Positions 7,008-19,137 of a stretch of 64,000 nt of DNA are shown here, one piece after another. The stretch covers positions 1-64,000 of the forward strand of contig NZ_ANAH02000020.1 of the NCBI RefSeq assembly GCF_000335475.2. The letters run 5' to 3'. The DNA comes from Cystobacter fuscus DSM 2262 (GTDB lineage Bacteria > Myxococcota > Myxococcia > Myxococcales > Myxococcaceae). The notes beneath the pieces were generated by a model that saw only the letters and a program-made list of their open reading frames with translations, did no database searches and was not told the DNA's origin. Positions within the stretch are counted from its first letter, which is position 1, and each line of letters opens with the position of its first letter. A program made the position numbers and the translations under genes.

Positions 7008-9437
7008 TCAGTGTTCCACGGTGAGCTTGGCGAAGATGCTTCGCCCGGGGCGTTGCACACCGAAGAAGTCATACGCGGGCGTGTCGGTCAGGTTCTGCAC
7101 GTCGACCGTCCAGCCCATCGTCCAATTCCAGGCCCGGGTGACATAGGAAAGCGCCAGGGATTGGAGGAGCTGAGAGGGAATCTGCAGATCGGGGTTCACG
7201 AGGCCCACGCCCTCCCAGGCTCGGGAGAAGGTGTGGACGTAGCGCACGTGCCAGGTGAGGGACAGCTCGTCCCGGGCACTCATCAAGCCACTGGCCTGGA
7301 GGCGGGCGGTGCCATTGGCTTGCAGGTAGGGACGGTTGGGAATGCGCTTGCCCGTGAAGCCTCCAAAGGCACCCTCGCGCGAGGTATTGCGCAGATCCTG
7401 CCAGGTGACATTCCCATCCAGGGAGAGGTACTGCCCGGGTGACGTCCATCCCGCCGAGCCGGCGGCGCCCAGGGAACGCGCCGAGAATACGTTCTGATAG
7501 GTGAAGTAGCCCTCCCGGCCCACGAGGGTGATGAGCTGGTCCGCCAGCCGGCCGAAGCCCACCACGCTGGCGCGGAGCGCGCCCACTCGAGAGTCCGGGG
7601 CGTCCAGCGCGAGCTCGAGATTGAAGTTGTGGCTGCGCTCGGGATTCAGGTCCAGGTTGTCGGCGATGAGAGCGCCATCTCCGAAGATCTCGTCCGGGCG
7701 GGGCAGGCGGATGGCGTACTCATAGGAGGCCTTCGCGGTGAGCTCCCGGAGCAGACGCAGGCGCACGCCGTCACCCACGCCCAGGCCGTGCATGCTCCGT
7801 CCGATGGGCGCGAAGGATTGATCGGGCATCAGCCGCTGAGCATCCGCCACCTGGAGGTAGTCCTTGAGAAAGACGATGTTCTCCAGGCGATCGTCCAGGG
7901 CACCCAGGGTGTATTCCAGACCGCTGACCAGGGAGAGCAGGTTGCGGTCGGCGGAGAGGGGGTCCACCTGTCCCAGGGCGCGCGTCCGCAGCTCCTCGCC
8001 CGTGCGGCCCACCGCGGTGGGCGCGAGCGACAGGCGGAGCGTGTGCTCCGCCGTGGGGGTCCATCCGAACGTGAGCCGCGCGAAACCAGTGTGCTGGTTC
8101 ACTCGCTGCTCGACGGGCCGCGAGAACAACTCTCCTGGCTGGGTCCGCGGCTGGCAGCTGCCCAGCCAGTTATAGGAGCACGTGCCAATGTCATCCAGAC
8201 GCGTGCGCCGCGAGACGTAGCCCGCAACCGCATCCACCGAGAATCCCCCGGAGAAGAGCTGCTCGTAGCGCAGGGTGGCACCGAGGGAGTTCTCCCCGCT
8301 GGTCGCATCCCCGTAGGGGACCGTCATGCTGGGGTTGCTCTGCAGTTCCTTGTCGCTCCCAGTCACGAAGGCGCGCAGCAGCAGGCGCCGGGCCCAGGGC
8401 TTGTCGACGAAGCCCGCCTCGAGGCTGGCCCCCCTGGCCGCATAGGCATCATGGAAGCGGTAGACCCGCCGGGGCTGCGGCCGCCCGAAGGCATCGCCGA
8501 CCTTGGCGATGACGGAATAGTCATTCTGGGTGCTATCGACAAAGGCATTGGCCCGGAGGAACAGGCCACTCGGCTCGTGCAGGTGCCTCCCGCTCACCGT
8601 GAGCCGGTGCGTGTCGAAGGAGCCCAGCTCGTAGGACGCGGCTACACCCGTTCCGCGCACCATCTGATCCGTGACGAGCTGGACGGCGCCTCCGAGCGCA
8701 TCGCTTCCGAAGCGGATGGGGACGATGCCCTGGTAGATCTCCACCCGCTGCACGAGGTTGACGGGGACGTTGGCGAGCTCCGGCCCATAGCCCGCCAGCT
8801 CCAGCGGCACCCCATCCACGAAGAAGCGGATCTGCTCGTCCGTGAGTCCGGCGAGCGAGAAGCGTGACCGGCTGCCGAGTCCTCCCGAGCGGCGCACGTT
8901 CACGCCCTCGGTGCGTGACAGGGCCTCACCCATGTCGGCCGCCTCGCGCTTGATGTTCTCGGTGTCGATCACCTGGACCGACTCGGCGGACCGGCGCCGG
9001 CGCTCTCCCTCGGACGGACCCTGGACGGTGACCTCGATGGGCTCGTCCGAGCCCGCGGGCGGCGGCGGGGGCGCCGGTGGGGTGGGCTCCGGAGGCGGTT
9101 GGAATTCGTAGGTATAGAGGATGCGCGAGGGCATCGGCGTGCCGTTGCGCCGTGCCGGCTCGAAGCGCATGCGCAGCGCCGCCTCGTGCGCCGCCTCGTC
9201 GAAGCCGTGCCCGGCCGGCCCCACCACCTCCGCCTGGGTGACCTGGCCCTCCGCGTCCAGCGTCAGCCGCAGGACGACCTTCGCCTCCAGCCGCTCCTCG
9301 AGCGCCTGGGGCGGGTAGGTGGCCTCGGCGGACTCCTTCAGCTTCGGCGCCTCGAGCGCGGGCGCCGCCGGTGTCGCTTCCTGTGCTCGGGACACGCCCG
9401 TCCCCAACAGCCCCGCCACCAGCAGTGCTGTCCCCAC
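7008..9437 (-). CDS. mxcH: TonB-dependent ferric-siderophore receptor with N-terminal TonB-like domain
   Basis: Outer-membrane receptor predicted to import ferric myxochelin. From GTG 9437 it has 809 residues: a hydrophobic export segment ending near SRA-QE, a TonB C-terminal-like domain (about 30-113, with KVVLRLTLDAEGQVTQAEVVG), a Pro-rich linker (114-128), a TonB-box-like EVTVQG (135-140), a plug domain (about 150-260, with FFVDGVPLELAGYG) and a beta-barrel ending in Phe-rich FGVQRPGRSIFAKLTVEH. The frame is open to TTG 9530, but that TTG overlaps a TTGACA promoter element and the Fur box lies inside that extension, so a later start is likely. ATG codons inside the Fur box are alternatives. 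The name follows the Stigmatella myxochelin locus. Confidence 0.88.
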   Translation of the reverse strand: MGTALLVAGLLGTGVSRAQEATPAAPALEAPKLKESAEATYPPQALEERLEAKVVLRLTLDAEGQVTQAEVVGPAGHGFDEAAHEAALRMRFEPARRNGTPMPSRILYTYEFQPPPEPTPPAPPPPPAGSDEPIEVTVQGPSEGERRRRSAESVQVIDTENIKREAADMGEALSRTEGVNVRRSGGLGSRSRFSLAGLTDEQIRFFVDGVPLELAGYGPELANVPVNLVQRVEIYQGIVPIRFGSDALGGAVQLVTDQMVRGTGVAASYELGSFDTHRLTVSGRHLHEPSGLFLRANAFVDSTQNDYSVIAKVGDAFGRPQPRRVYRFHDAYAARGASLEAGFVDKPWARRLLLRAFVTGSDKELQSNPSMTVPYGDATSGENSLGATLRYEQLFSGGFSVDAVAGYVSRRTRLDDIGTCSYNWLGSCQPRTQPGELFSRPVEQRVNQHTGFARLTFGWTPTAEHTLRLSLAPTAVGRTGEELRTRALGQVDPLSADRNLLSLVSGLEYTLGALDDRLENIVFLKDYLQVADAQRLMPDQSFAPIGRSMHGLGVGDGVRLRLLRELTAKASYEYAIRLPRPDEIFGDGALIADNLDLNPERSHNFNLELALDAPDSRVGALRASVVGFGRLADQLITLVGREGYFTYQNVFSARSLGAAGSAGWTSPGQYLSLDGNVTWQDLRNTSREGAFGGFTGKRIPNRPYLQANGTARLQASGLMSARDELSLTWHVRYVHTFSRAWEGVGLVNPDLQIPSQLLQSLALSYVTRAWNWTMGWTVDVQNLTDTPAYDFFGVQRPGRSIFAKLTVEH

Positions 9438-9470
9438 GCCCCGTACCGTTCCGCTCCACAGGCGGAATAT

Positions 9471-9495
9471 GAAAATGGTTCTCATTCTCATTTTC
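9471..9495 (-). promoter_or_regulatory. Fur-type iron box of mxcH operon
   Basis: An AT-rich, imperfect palindrome in otherwise GC-rich DNA. On the minus strand its core reads AATGAGAATGAGAACCATTT, close to the Fur consensus built from GATAAT/ATTATC units. It begins a few bases downstream of a candidate -10 element, so bound Fur-Fe would cover the transcription start of mxcH. A sister site lies upstream of mxcC. Confidence 0.8.
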
Positions 9496-9501
9496 GGGGC
9501 G

Positions 9502-9530
9502 GTGTTAGGCGTGATCCGGGGCGGTGTCAA
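9502..9530 (-). promoter_or_regulatory. Candidate sigma-70 promoter of mxcH
   Basis: On the minus strand TTGACA (9530-9525) is separated by 17 bases from TAACAC (9507-9502), a weak -10. Initiation would fall at about 9495, the edge of the Fur box. It lies 14 bp after the aroA(A5) stop codon, giving the uptake genes their own iron-controlled start while read-through from the biosynthetic operon remains possible. Confidence 0.5.
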
Positions 9531-9543
9531 GGCGGTTGGGGGT

Positions 9544-10884
9544 TCAAGCGGCCTGGGCGTGAGGGGCGGGGAGCGCGCGGAGGTGCTCGGCCACGACGAA
9601 GGCGAGCTGGAGGGCCTGGTCGGCGTTGAGCCGGGGATCGCAATGGGTGTGGTAGCGCAGGGGGAGATCGCTCTCGGTCACCTCGCGCGAGCCGCCCAGG
9701 CACTCGGTGACGTCCTGTCCCGTCATCTCCAGGTGGAAGCCACCGGGGTGGACGCCCTCGGCGGAGGCGATCTGGATGAAGTGGCGCACCTCCGAGAGGA
9801 TGCGGTCCAAGGGCCGGGTCTTGTAGCCGTTGCCCGCCTGCAGCGTGTTGCCGTGCATCGGGTCGGTGGCCCAGACGACGGGGCGTCCGTCGCGGCGGGT
9901 CGCGGCCATGAGCCGGGGCAGCCGATCGGCGATCTTGTCCGCGCCGAAGCGGCCGATGAGCGTCAGCTTGCCGGCAATGGCCTCGGGGTTGAGCACGTCC
10001 ATCAGCCGCAGCAGATCGTCTGGCTCCATCGTGGGTCCGCACTTGAGGCCGATGGGGTTCTGGATGCCGCGCATGAACTCCACGTGGCCCCCGTCGAGCT
10101 GCCGCGTCCGCTCGCCGATCCACAACATGTGGGCCGAGGCGTCGTACCACCCGCCCGTGGCGGCATCGAGGTGCGTCTGGGCCTCCTCCACGTTGAGCAG
10201 CAGCGCCTCGTGACTGGTGTAGACGTTGCGCGGGTCCAGGCTCGGAGCCTGCCGCTCGGGGTGCGCGCTTCCCCAGCGCTGGAGCGCCTCCAGGTCCGCA
10301 TGGCGCTCCTGGATGAAGGCGCGCACGAGCTCCATCGTGTCCGAGCATTGCCGCCAGGCGAGCAGCAGGCGCTCGGGGTCCGGCGTGCGCTCGGCGAGGG
10401 TGAACGCCATGCCGTTGATGTTGTCGCCGCGGTAGGCGGGCAGGGTGATGCCATCCCGGGTCTCCACGGGGCTGGAGCGCGGCTTGGCGAACTGGCCCGC
10501 GATGCGGCCGACGCGCACCACCGGACGGCCTCCGGCGAACGTGAGCGCCACCGCCATCTGGAGCAGCAGCCGGAGGGTGCCGCGGATGTTGTCGGGCGAG
10601 AACTCCTTGAAGCTCTCCGCGCAGTCACCGCCTTGCAGGAGGATCGCCTTGCCCTCGGCGACCCGGCCGAGCGCGTCCCTCAAGCGGCGGGTCTCCTCGG
10701 CGGATACCAGCGAGGGCCGCCGGGACAGCTCCTCCTCGACCCGCGCCAGGGCGCGGGGATTCGGATAGTCGGTGGGCATGTGCTTGAGGGGCCTGTCCCG
10801 CCAGGAACGAGGGGTCCAATTTCGATTCATCACAGGAGCGCCATTACCAGGGTGAGAACGGGATGAAGAGGACGAGGGATTCAT
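9544..10884 (-). CDS. aroA(A5): Type II DAHP synthase of the myxochelin locus
   Basis: 3-deoxy-D-arabino-heptulosonate-7-phosphate synthase, the first shikimate-pathway step (phosphoenolpyruvate plus erythrose 4-phosphate). It has 446 residues, the size of plant-type class II enzymes, with LLQGGDCAESF, RVGRIAGQFAKPRS, GLKCGPTMEPDDLL, WATDPMHGNT and GGFHLEMTGQDVTECLGG. The ATG at 10884 overlaps the mxcG stop in ATGA, which decides the start; an internal ATG at 10830 is less likely. Such genes in myxobacterial clusters are thought to raise chorismate supply for aryl siderophores, and here it closes the mxcCDEFG operon. Confidence 0.94.
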   Translation of the reverse strand: MNPSSSSSRSHPGNGAPVMNRNWTPRSWRDRPLKHMPTDYPNPRALARVEEELSRRPSLVSAEETRRLRDALGRVAEGKAILLQGGDCAESFKEFSPDNIRGTLRLLLQMAVALTFAGGRPVVRVGRIAGQFAKPRSSPVETRDGITLPAYRGDNINGMAFTLAERTPDPERLLLAWRQCSDTMELVRAFIQERHADLEALQRWGSAHPERQAPSLDPRNVYTSHEALLLNVEEAQTHLDAATGGWYDASAHMLWIGERTRQLDGGHVEFMRGIQNPIGLKCGPTMEPDDLLRLMDVLNPEAIAGKLTLIGRFGADKIADRLPRLMAATRRDGRPVVWATDPMHGNTLQAGNGYKTRPLDRILSEVRHFIQIASAEGVHPGGFHLEMTGQDVTECLGGSREVTESDLPLRYHTHCDPRLNADQALQLAFVVAEHLRALPAPHAQAA

Positions 10885-13800
10885 GGTCGTGGCAGCAGTC
10901 CCCGTGCCACGCAGTCATTCAGATAGCGGTCCATCAGGGCACGGTCGGGGGAAGGGCAGGAGACACCGCTCTCGGTGAGGCTTCGGGTCAACTGTTCGCA
11001 ACGGATGCGTCCCAGTCCGAAGGTGGCATCCGCTGAGCCCGCGCGCAGATCGAAGAACGCCATCGTGGCGCTGTTGTCCGCGCTGTCCGCGCGCCGGGCG
11101 AGGCGCTCCCTCCACTCGGGAAGAGGGCACGTGTCCACCCGGTAGCCGTACGCGCGCACCCACTGGAACACGTCGCTCAAGCGCACGTCCGGGTGGGGGG
11201 CGAGGTTGAACACCGGCCCGCTCCGGGACACCAGGGACAGGCGCACGATGGCGCGCGCCACGTAGTCCACCGGGGTCCACGTCTCGTGGACGTCCATCTG
11301 GGGAAGCACGCCCGCGGGGATGCCGGCCAGCAGGATGCGCCAGACCAGGTCCTGCGGATTGACGATGCCCGTGCTGGACGCGCCCACCACGCGGCCCAGG
11401 CGGTAGACGGCCACCGGCAGACCGCGCTCGCCGGCCTGCTGCACGAGTCTCTCGGCGATCCACTTGCTGCGCTGGTAGCCGTCGAGCAGCCCCGGGTGGG
11501 CGGGGACGAAGTCCTCGGGGACCTCGGGCTGGAGGTTCGACGGGGGCGCCACCGCGAGCGTCGAGACGTAGTGCAGGGGCTTGGGCCGCACGGCGGCGGC
11601 CAGCCGCAACAGCTCGCGCGTGCCGCCCACGTTCACCGCCTTCAGGCTGCCGTACTCGCGCACGACGCTGACCACCGCGGCGTTGTGGTAGACGACGTCG
11701 CACTCGGCGGCCAGTCCGTGGAAGCGCGTGGCGCCCAGTCCCAGCCAGGGCTGGCTCAGGTCCGCCGGCAGCGCGAGCACCCGCTCGGCGAGGCCGTCGG
11801 TGGCGAGCCCCTGGCCCACCAGCGCCGTGCGGATGCGCTCCATCGCCTGGGCCTCGTCCCGGGCGCGGACCAGGCAGACGATCCGCGCGTGCGTCTGGCG
11901 CATCAACTGGTCGAGCAGGTGCGCGCCCACGAAGCCGGTGGCGCCCGTCAGCAGCACCTGCCGCGGCGGCGCCTGGGACACGGGGTTCTTGTCATGGGCG
12001 AGCGTGCTGGGGACGATCTCCTCGGGCAGCTCGGCGTCGGCGAGCATGGCGGCGGTGAGGCCACCGGCCTGGACCTGGGTGCCCGCGCCGTGCTCCAGCG
12101 CCTGGGCCAGTCCCGCGGCGGTCGGATGGCGGAACACCGTGGCGACGGGCACCTCGCGACCCAGGGCCACGCCGAGCCGGTTGGCCACCTGGATGCTCTG
12201 CAGCGATTGTCCGCCCAGCTCGAAGAAGTCGTCCTGGGCCGTCACCCCGCTCACGCCCAGCACCTGCTCCCAGATGGCGAGGATCTCGCGCTCCAGGTCG
12301 GTGGCCGCGTCGGCGACCGGCGTGCTTCCCTCGGTGGCCATCTTCCGGCGCAGCTCGGCGCGGTCCACCTTGCCATTCGAGGTGCGCGGCAGCCGCTCGG
12401 AGAAGACGAAGGCCCCTGGCACCATGGGCGCGGGCAGGGCCCCCAGCAGATGACGGCGCAGCTCCGCCGCCGTGGGCGCGGGCGAGGTGGCGACGACGTG
12501 CGCGCACAGCCGCCGCGTGCCTCCCGGCAAAATCTGGCCGACCACCGCCGCGTCCTTCACCCCCAGCAGGCCGAGCAGCACGGTTTCGATCTCGGTCGGG
12601 TCGATCCGGTGTCCGCTGATCTTGAACTCGTCATCCACGCGGCCGACGAACACCAACTGTCCGTCCTCGCGCAGCCGGGCCGTGTCACCGGTGCGGTAGG
12701 CTCGCGGACGGCCGGGCAGTTGTCCGAGCACCGTGAAGCGCGCCGCGTCCAGCTCCGGGCGTCCCAGGTAGCCGCGCGCGAGGCCGCCTCCCAGCAGGTA
12801 CAGCTCGCCCTCGGTGCCCGGAGCGGCGGGCCGCCCATTCTTGTCGAGGAGCGCCGCGCTCACTCCCGGCAGCGGGCGGCCGATGGGCACTTCGTCGGAG
12901 TCGCCTTCCGCCTGGGGGCCGCTGAGCGTGGCGACGGTGGCCACCACGGTGGCCTCGGTGGGGCCATAGGTGTTGAGCAGTTGCACCCTGGGCCCCACGG
13001 CGGTGCGCCAGCGGGCGACCCGCTCGGGCAGCGCGGCCTCTCCGCCGATGATGACCGTGCGCACGGAGGACGGCAGCGCGAGCCCGCCCGTGGAGACGCT
13101 GTAGGCCAGCTCGTGCCAGAACGCCGTGGGCAGATCCAACACGGTGATGCCGGCGGCGGTGCAGGCGTCGAGCAGCCGGGGCACGGACTGGAGCATCTCG
13201 TCGGTGCGCAGCACCAGCCTCGCGCCGGCGCACAGGGTCAGGAAGATCTCCTCCACGCTGGCGTCGAAGTGCAGCGGGGCGAATTGCAGCACCCGGTCCT
13301 CGCGGCGCACGCCGTAGCGCGCGGTCGCTCCCGCCACGAAGTGGGCCAGCGCGCCCCGGGTGATCTGCACTCCGTTGGGCTGTCCCGTCGAGCCCGAGGT
13401 GTAGATGACATACGCGAGGCGCTCCTCCTCGCTCCGGGGCGTGGACGGGGACGGCTCGCGCGAGGGCTTCTCGTTGCGCCGCACGGCCAGACCGCCTGGA
13501 GGCTGTGGCTCGGCCTTGGCCTCCGGGGTCTTGGCGGTGGTGACGATCAGCGCGGGCGCGGCGTCCTCGAGGATTCCGAGCGTCCGGGCCGACGGCCCGA
13601 AGGGATCGAGCGGCAGATAACCCGCGCCGGCGAACAGCACGCCCAGGCTCGCCACGATCGCGTCGATGCTCCGGGGCACCATCACCGCCACCGGGGCGTC
13701 CGGCCGCGCCCCTTCCGCGACGAGCCGCTCTCCGAGGGCCCGGGACGCCGCGAGCAGCTCGCGGTAGCTCATGCGGTACGGCCCGTGCTCCACCGCCACC

Positions 13801-15248
13801 GCGTCCGGTTGCTCACGGGCGCGCTCGGCGAGCAGCTCCAACACCGGGCGCGGGGCGCACGGCAGCGGCTCGCCCGCGATGAGGGCGGACGTTGCGGAGG
13901 CGGCCTCCGTGCTCTCCGGACCGTGGCCCGCGTGCGTGGACGAGGCGAGGGAGAGGAGTTGGGCGAGGGGCTGTTGGGGCGCCGCGCTCAGCGTGGCCAG
14001 CACCTGGAGGAAGTCGCGCTGGTGGGCCTCCAGCTCGTCGGCGCCGTAGCAGGCGGGGTTGGCGTCGAAGTCGATCCGTGGCCCACCGCCATCGGCGCGG
14101 GCGTACACTCCAATGGACAGATCCTCCACGGGGCCGGCGGAGATGTTGTGCGCGATCCCCGGCATGCCCGCGAAGCGCAGGCCGTAGTCGAACGGCATGA
14201 TGTTGACCACCGGGCCGAACAGCCGGCGCTGTCCGCCCACCATCTTCAGGTCCCGGCGCAGTTGCTCGTAGCGGTAGCGCAGGTGGGGCCGGATGGCGCG
14301 CATCTCCGCCGCCACGCCCCGGGCCAGCTCGAACAGTCCCTGCTCCGGCCTCACGGGGACGCGCAGTGGCACGATGTTCATCGCCATGCACGGCACGCGC
14401 AGCGCGGCGGAGCCGAGCCGAGACATCACCGGCAGGCCGAGCACCACCTCCGGCGCTCCCGTCTTCTGGTGCATCCAGGCCGCCGTGGCGGCGAGCACCA
14501 AGTCCGGCCAACCCAGGCCCTCCTTGCGCGCCGCCTCCTGGAGCCGCTCCGCCTCACCCTTGTCCAGGTGACGCGTCTGGCGGACGAAGCGGGGCGACAT
14601 GGGCTCGGGCCGGGCCAGGGTCACCGGCGTGGGCCGATCGGCCAGGCGCTCCATCCAGAAGGCCCGGTCGAGCGCGTACTGCGGCCCGTTGCGATAGGCG
14701 GCGTCCTCCTCCACCACCGGACCCAGGCGGCGGAAGCCCTCGGGGACGGGACGTCCCGACACCTTCGCGGTGTACAGGTCGGCCACCCGCCGCGCGAGCA
14801 ACGAGAAGCCGAAGCCATCCATGGCGATGTGGTGGACGCGCTGGAACCAGAAGAAGCGCTCGGGCGCGGCCTGGAAGAGCGCTTGGGTGAAGAGCGGACC
14901 CTGGCGGAGATCCACCGGCCGGGAGAGGTCGGCCCACATCCACTCGAGCGCCGCCGCCCAGGGATCCCGGGCGCCGCGCAGATCGATCCGGTGCAGCTCC
15001 CAGTCCGAGGACAGGTCGGCCACCTGGACGGGCCCCTCGGCGCCGGGCACGAAGCGCATGTGCAGGGCCTCGGCCTCCCCCACCGTCTGGCGCACCGCGG
15101 CCTCGAAGAGGGCCGCGTCCACGGGTCCCTGGATCTCGATGCACTCGCCCGCGTTGTACACGGCGCTCTGGAGGTCGAACTGCTGGCCCGACCAGATTCC
15201 GTGCTGGGCCGCGGACAGCGGCAGGATGACCTTCTGGGTGTCACTCAT
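10881..15248 (-). CDS. mxcG: Myxochelin NRPS (C-A-PCP-reductase)
   Basis: Single-module nonribosomal peptide synthetase of 1455 residues that should couple dihydroxybenzoyl groups to both amines of lysine and release the chain by reduction. Domain order: condensation (HHIAMDG at 139-145), adenylation ([12 protein letters not shown] 616-627, [10 protein letters not shown] 759-768, RTSNGK with Lys960), carrier protein (LGGQSL, Ser1015) and an NAD(P)H thioester reductase (TGATGFVG 1101-1108, later YQRSKW). Lysine specificity is inferred from the cluster. One condensation domain must act twice. The ATG at 15248 follows GAGGACCGAATC, and the 3' end overlaps aroA(A5) by 4 bp. Confidence 0.95.
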   Translation of the reverse strand: MSDTQKVILPLSAAQHGIWSGQQFDLQSAVYNAGECIEIQGPVDAALFEAAVRQTVGEAEALHMRFVPGAEGPVQVADLSSDWELHRIDLRGARDPWAAALEWMWADLSRPVDLRQGPLFTQALFQAAPERFFWFQRVHHIAMDGFGFSLLARRVADLYTAKVSGRPVPEGFRRLGPVVEEDAAYRNGPQYALDRAFWMERLADRPTPVTLARPEPMSPRFVRQTRHLDKGEAERLQEAARKEGLGWPDLVLAATAAWMHQKTGAPEVVLGLPVMSRLGSAALRVPCMAMNIVPLRVPVRPEQGLFELARGVAAEMRAIRPHLRYRYEQLRRDLKMVGGQRRLFGPVVNIMPFDYGLRFAGMPGIAHNISAGPVEDLSIGVYARADGGGPRIDFDANPACYGADELEAHQRDFLQVLATLSAAPQQPLAQLLSLASSTHAGHGPESTEAASATSALIAGEPLPCAPRPVLELLAERAREQPDAVAVEHGPYRMSYRELLAASRALGERLVAEGARPDAPVAVMVPRSIDAIVASLGVLFAGAGYLPLDPFGPSARTLGILEDAAPALIVTTAKTPEAKAEPQPPGGLAVRRNEKPSREPSPSTPRSEEERLAYVIYTSGSTGQPNGVQITRGALAHFVAGATARYGVRREDRVLQFAPLHFDASVEEIFLTLCAGARLVLRTDEMLQSVPRLLDACTAAGITVLDLPTAFWHELAYSVSTGGLALPSSVRTVIIGGEAALPERVARWRTAVGPRVQLLNTYGPTEATVVATVATLSGPQAEGDSDEVPIGRPLPGVSAALLDKNGRPAAPGTEGELYLLGGGLARGYLGRPELDAARFTVLGQLPGRPRAYRTGDTARLREDGQLVFVGRVDDEFKISGHRIDPTEIETVLLGLLGVKDAAVVGQILPGGTRRLCAHVVATSPAPTAAELRRHLLGALPAPMVPGAFVFSERLPRTSNGKVDRAELRRKMATEGSTPVADAATDLEREILAIWEQVLGVSGVTAQDDFFELGGQSLQSIQVANRLGVALGREVPVATVFRHPTAAGLAQALEHGAGTQVQAGGLTAAMLADAELPEEIVPSTLAHDKNPVSQAPPRQVLLTGATGFVGAHLLDQLMRQTHARIVCLVRARDEAQAMERIRTALVGQGLATDGLAERVLALPADLSQPWLGLGATRFHGLAAECDVVYHNAAVVSVVREYGSLKAVNVGGTRELLRLAAAVRPKPLHYVSTLAVAPPSNLQPEVPEDFVPAHPGLLDGYQRSKWIAERLVQQAGERGLPVAVYRLGRVVGASSTGIVNPQDLVWRILLAGIPAGVLPQMDVHETWTPVDYVARAIVRLSLVSRSGPVFNLAPHPDVRLSDVFQWVRAYGYRVDTCPLPEWRERLARRADSADNSATMAFFDLRAGSADATFGLGRIRCEQLTRSLTESGVSCPSPDRALMDRYLNDCVARGLLPRP

Positions 15249-15299
15249 GATTCGGTCCTCGGGTGGAGAAAGGCGCCCGGCTCGGTGGGGGAGCGGGGA

Positions 15300-16199
15300 T
15301 CAGTGCGTCGTCACGGACTCGGGCGAGCGCGAACCCGAGGTCAGCAGCGCGTACCAGTCGGTCAGCGTCGGACGCTCGGCCAGCTCCACGAAGGTGATCT
15401 CCGCGCCCTTGCGCCTCCAGCGCTCCACCAGGCTCATGATGCGGATGGAGTCGAGTCCCCGGTCGAGCAGGTTCTCGTCTTCACCGAGCTCCGAGGGCGG
15501 TTGGACCAACAGCTCGGCGACCTCCTCGCGGACGCTCTGGGGGGTGAACGCCCCCTCGCCCACCGGCCCCAGCATCTCGATGACCCGGTCGGTGACGGTG
15601 GTGACGGCGCACAGCTTCGCCGCGTAGTTCAGCGCCATCAGGTGCTGCTCGCGGGAGAAGTCCCCGAGGGCATCGGCGACGAGGAACGGCTGGATCTCGC
15701 TCATGAAGCCATCGCTCGCCGTCTGCAGGCAGCCGATGTGGGCGTAGATGCCGGTGATGATGAGCTGATCGCGGCCCTTCTCCTTCAGCAGGTCCATCAG
15801 CCCCGTCCTGCGGAACGCGCTGTAGCGCCACTTGGTGAGGTGGATGTCGCCCTCGGCGGGCTTCAGCGCGTCGATGATCTGCTCCGGACCCGGCTCGGCG
15901 GCGATGCCCATGCCCCAGAAGTCCAGCAGCAGGCCGCGCTGCTCGATGCTCTGCCCGCCGGGCTGGGCGGAATACACCACGGGGATGCCCAGCGCGGCGC
16001 AGTGCTGGCGCAGCCGCTGGATGTTCGCCACCAGCTCCGTCACCGGCGACTGGCCGGCCGTGAAGGCCTTCACGAAGTGGTTCTGCATGTCGTGGATCAA
16101 CAGCACCGCGCGCTTGGGATCGGGCGTCCACGACACCTTGTTCTGGGGCAGCTCGGCCGCGCCGGGCATGGTGTAGGGGGCAATGGCGGGAAGGGCCAT
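15300..16199 (-). CDS. mxcF: Isochorismatase with aryl carrier domain
   Basis: Two-domain EntB-type protein of 299 residues. The N-terminal isochorismatase (residues about 20-210) hydrolyses isochorismate to 2,3-dihydro-2,3-dihydroxybenzoate; [11 protein letters not shown], Lys124 in [10 protein letters not shown] and [10 protein letters not shown] match EntB. The C-terminal aryl carrier domain carries Ser251 in [10 protein letters not shown], the phosphopantetheine site that holds 2,3-dihydroxybenzoate for MxcG. The ATG at 16199 follows AGGAGTCACGTC. It lies between mxcE and mxcG with gaps of about 50 bp. Confidence 0.95.
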   Translation of the reverse strand: MALPAIAPYTMPGAAELPQNKVSWTPDPKRAVLLIHDMQNHFVKAFTAGQSPVTELVANIQRLRQHCAALGIPVVYSAQPGGQSIEQRGLLLDFWGMGIAAEPGPEQIIDALKPAEGDIHLTKWRYSAFRRTGLMDLLKEKGRDQLIITGIYAHIGCLQTASDGFMSEIQPFLVADALGDFSREQHLMALNYAAKLCAVTTVTDRVIEMLGPVGEGAFTPQSVREEVAELLVQPPSELGEDENLLDRGLDSIRIMSLVERWRRKGAEITFVELAERPTLTDWYALLTSGSRSPESVTTH

Positions 16200-16253
16200 G
16201 ACGTGACTCCTGGAGAATCGAAAGAGGGAAGGGGGAAAGAGCGTGTCGAGGGG

Positions 16254-17887
<1,634 letters not shown>

Positions 17888-17891
<4 letters not shown>

Positions 17892-19105
17892 GGCTGCACC
17901 TCGGCGCCCTGCCCGAGCCCCATGGCCTGGAGCATGGTGCGGAACTTCGCCTCGGTCTCGGCCAGCTCGGACTCGGGCGTGGAGCCCACCACGATGCCCG
18001 CGCCCGCGAAGAGCCGCAGCGTGCGCTCGTCGGCCTCGGCGCAGCGGATGGTCACCGCCCACTGCCCGTCACCCGTCGCGTCGCACCAGCCCACCGTGCC
18101 CGTGTAGAAGCCGCGATCGAACGGCTCGATGGAGCCGATGGCCTCGTGCGCCAGCCGGGTCGGGAAGCCGCACACCGCGGGCGTGGGGTGCATGGCCGCG
18201 GCCAGGGTGAGCGAGGAGATGGAGGGATCCTTCAGCTCGCCGCTGATGCGGCTGGACAGGTGCCACATGGTGGGCGTGTGGATGAGCGAGGGGCCCGCGG
18301 GCACGTCCAGCGTCTTGCAGTACGGGCGCAGGGCCTCGGCCACCGCGTCGATCACCACCGCGTGCTCGTGGAGATCCTTCGGGGAGGCCATCAGGGCGGA
18401 GGCGCGCCGCTGGTCCTCGACGGGATCGGCGCTGCGCGCGGCCGAGCCCGCGAGCGGGTTGGCGAGCACCTGGAGTCCGGAGCGGGACACGAGCAGCTCG
18501 GGGCTGGCGCCGATGAGCGTGCGGCGGCCAGCGGAAGAGCCGGGCTGGGTGGGCAGGTCCACCGCGAAGGTGTAGCCCGCGGTGTTGCGCTGGGCGAGGT
18601 TGCGCAAGAGCTGGGTCAGATCGATGGGCGTGGGGGTGTCCAGGTGCAGCGAGCGCGAGAGGACGACCTTGCGCAGGGGGCTGCTGCGCATCAGCTCCAG
18701 GGCCTGGGCGACGCCGTGCAGGTAGGCGGCGGGCTCGGGCACGGGGCGCACCGTGTAGCGCGCGGTGGAGGAGGGGCGCGCGGGCGAGGCCGTGTCGAAC
18801 GAGAGGGGCCCGCCGCGCTGGAACGTCATGGGCACCACCAGGTGGGAGGACAGCGAGCCGTCGAAGGGCACCGCGCCCACCACCACGGGGATGTCATGCC
18901 CGGAGTCGCGCGCCTCGTTGAGTACCTTGGTCACGTGCTCGGGCAGGCGCTGGAGCGCGTCCGGGCCCTCCAGGGGCGGCACGGTGGCGAAGGTGCCGCG
19001 CGTGAGCAGGGTGCGCTTGGGCGAGGCGAAGAAGAACGAGGAACCCGCTTCGTAGCTGTCGAGCAGTTGGGTCGCCAGTGTCTGGGCCATGGGACGTTCG
19101 GACAT
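17888..19105 (-). CDS. mxcD: Isochorismate synthase
   Basis: Converts chorismate to isochorismate, the first committed step to 2,3-dihydroxybenzoate. It has 405 residues and belongs to the anthranilate/isochorismate synthase fold, with [55 protein letters not shown] and [11 protein letters not shown] followed by a [14 protein letters not shown]-type C-terminal motif. The ATG at 19105 follows AAGGAG with ideal spacing and is preferred to ATG 19132, which has no ribosome site. It overlaps mxcE by 4 bp, consistent with coupled translation. Confidence 0.94.
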
Positions 19106-19137
19106 GGGGGTCTCCTTGGGGGATGCGGACATGGCGC

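Noticed and set aside
9438-9530. N-terminal extension of MxcH to TTG 9530
   Set aside because: The TTG coincides with a TTGACA promoter element and the extension is encoded by the Fur box.
17892-18062. N-terminal extension of MxcE
   Set aside because: It overlaps mxcD, is Arg/Gly/His-rich, and the GTGA overlap at 17891 gives a normal-length EntE-type enzyme.
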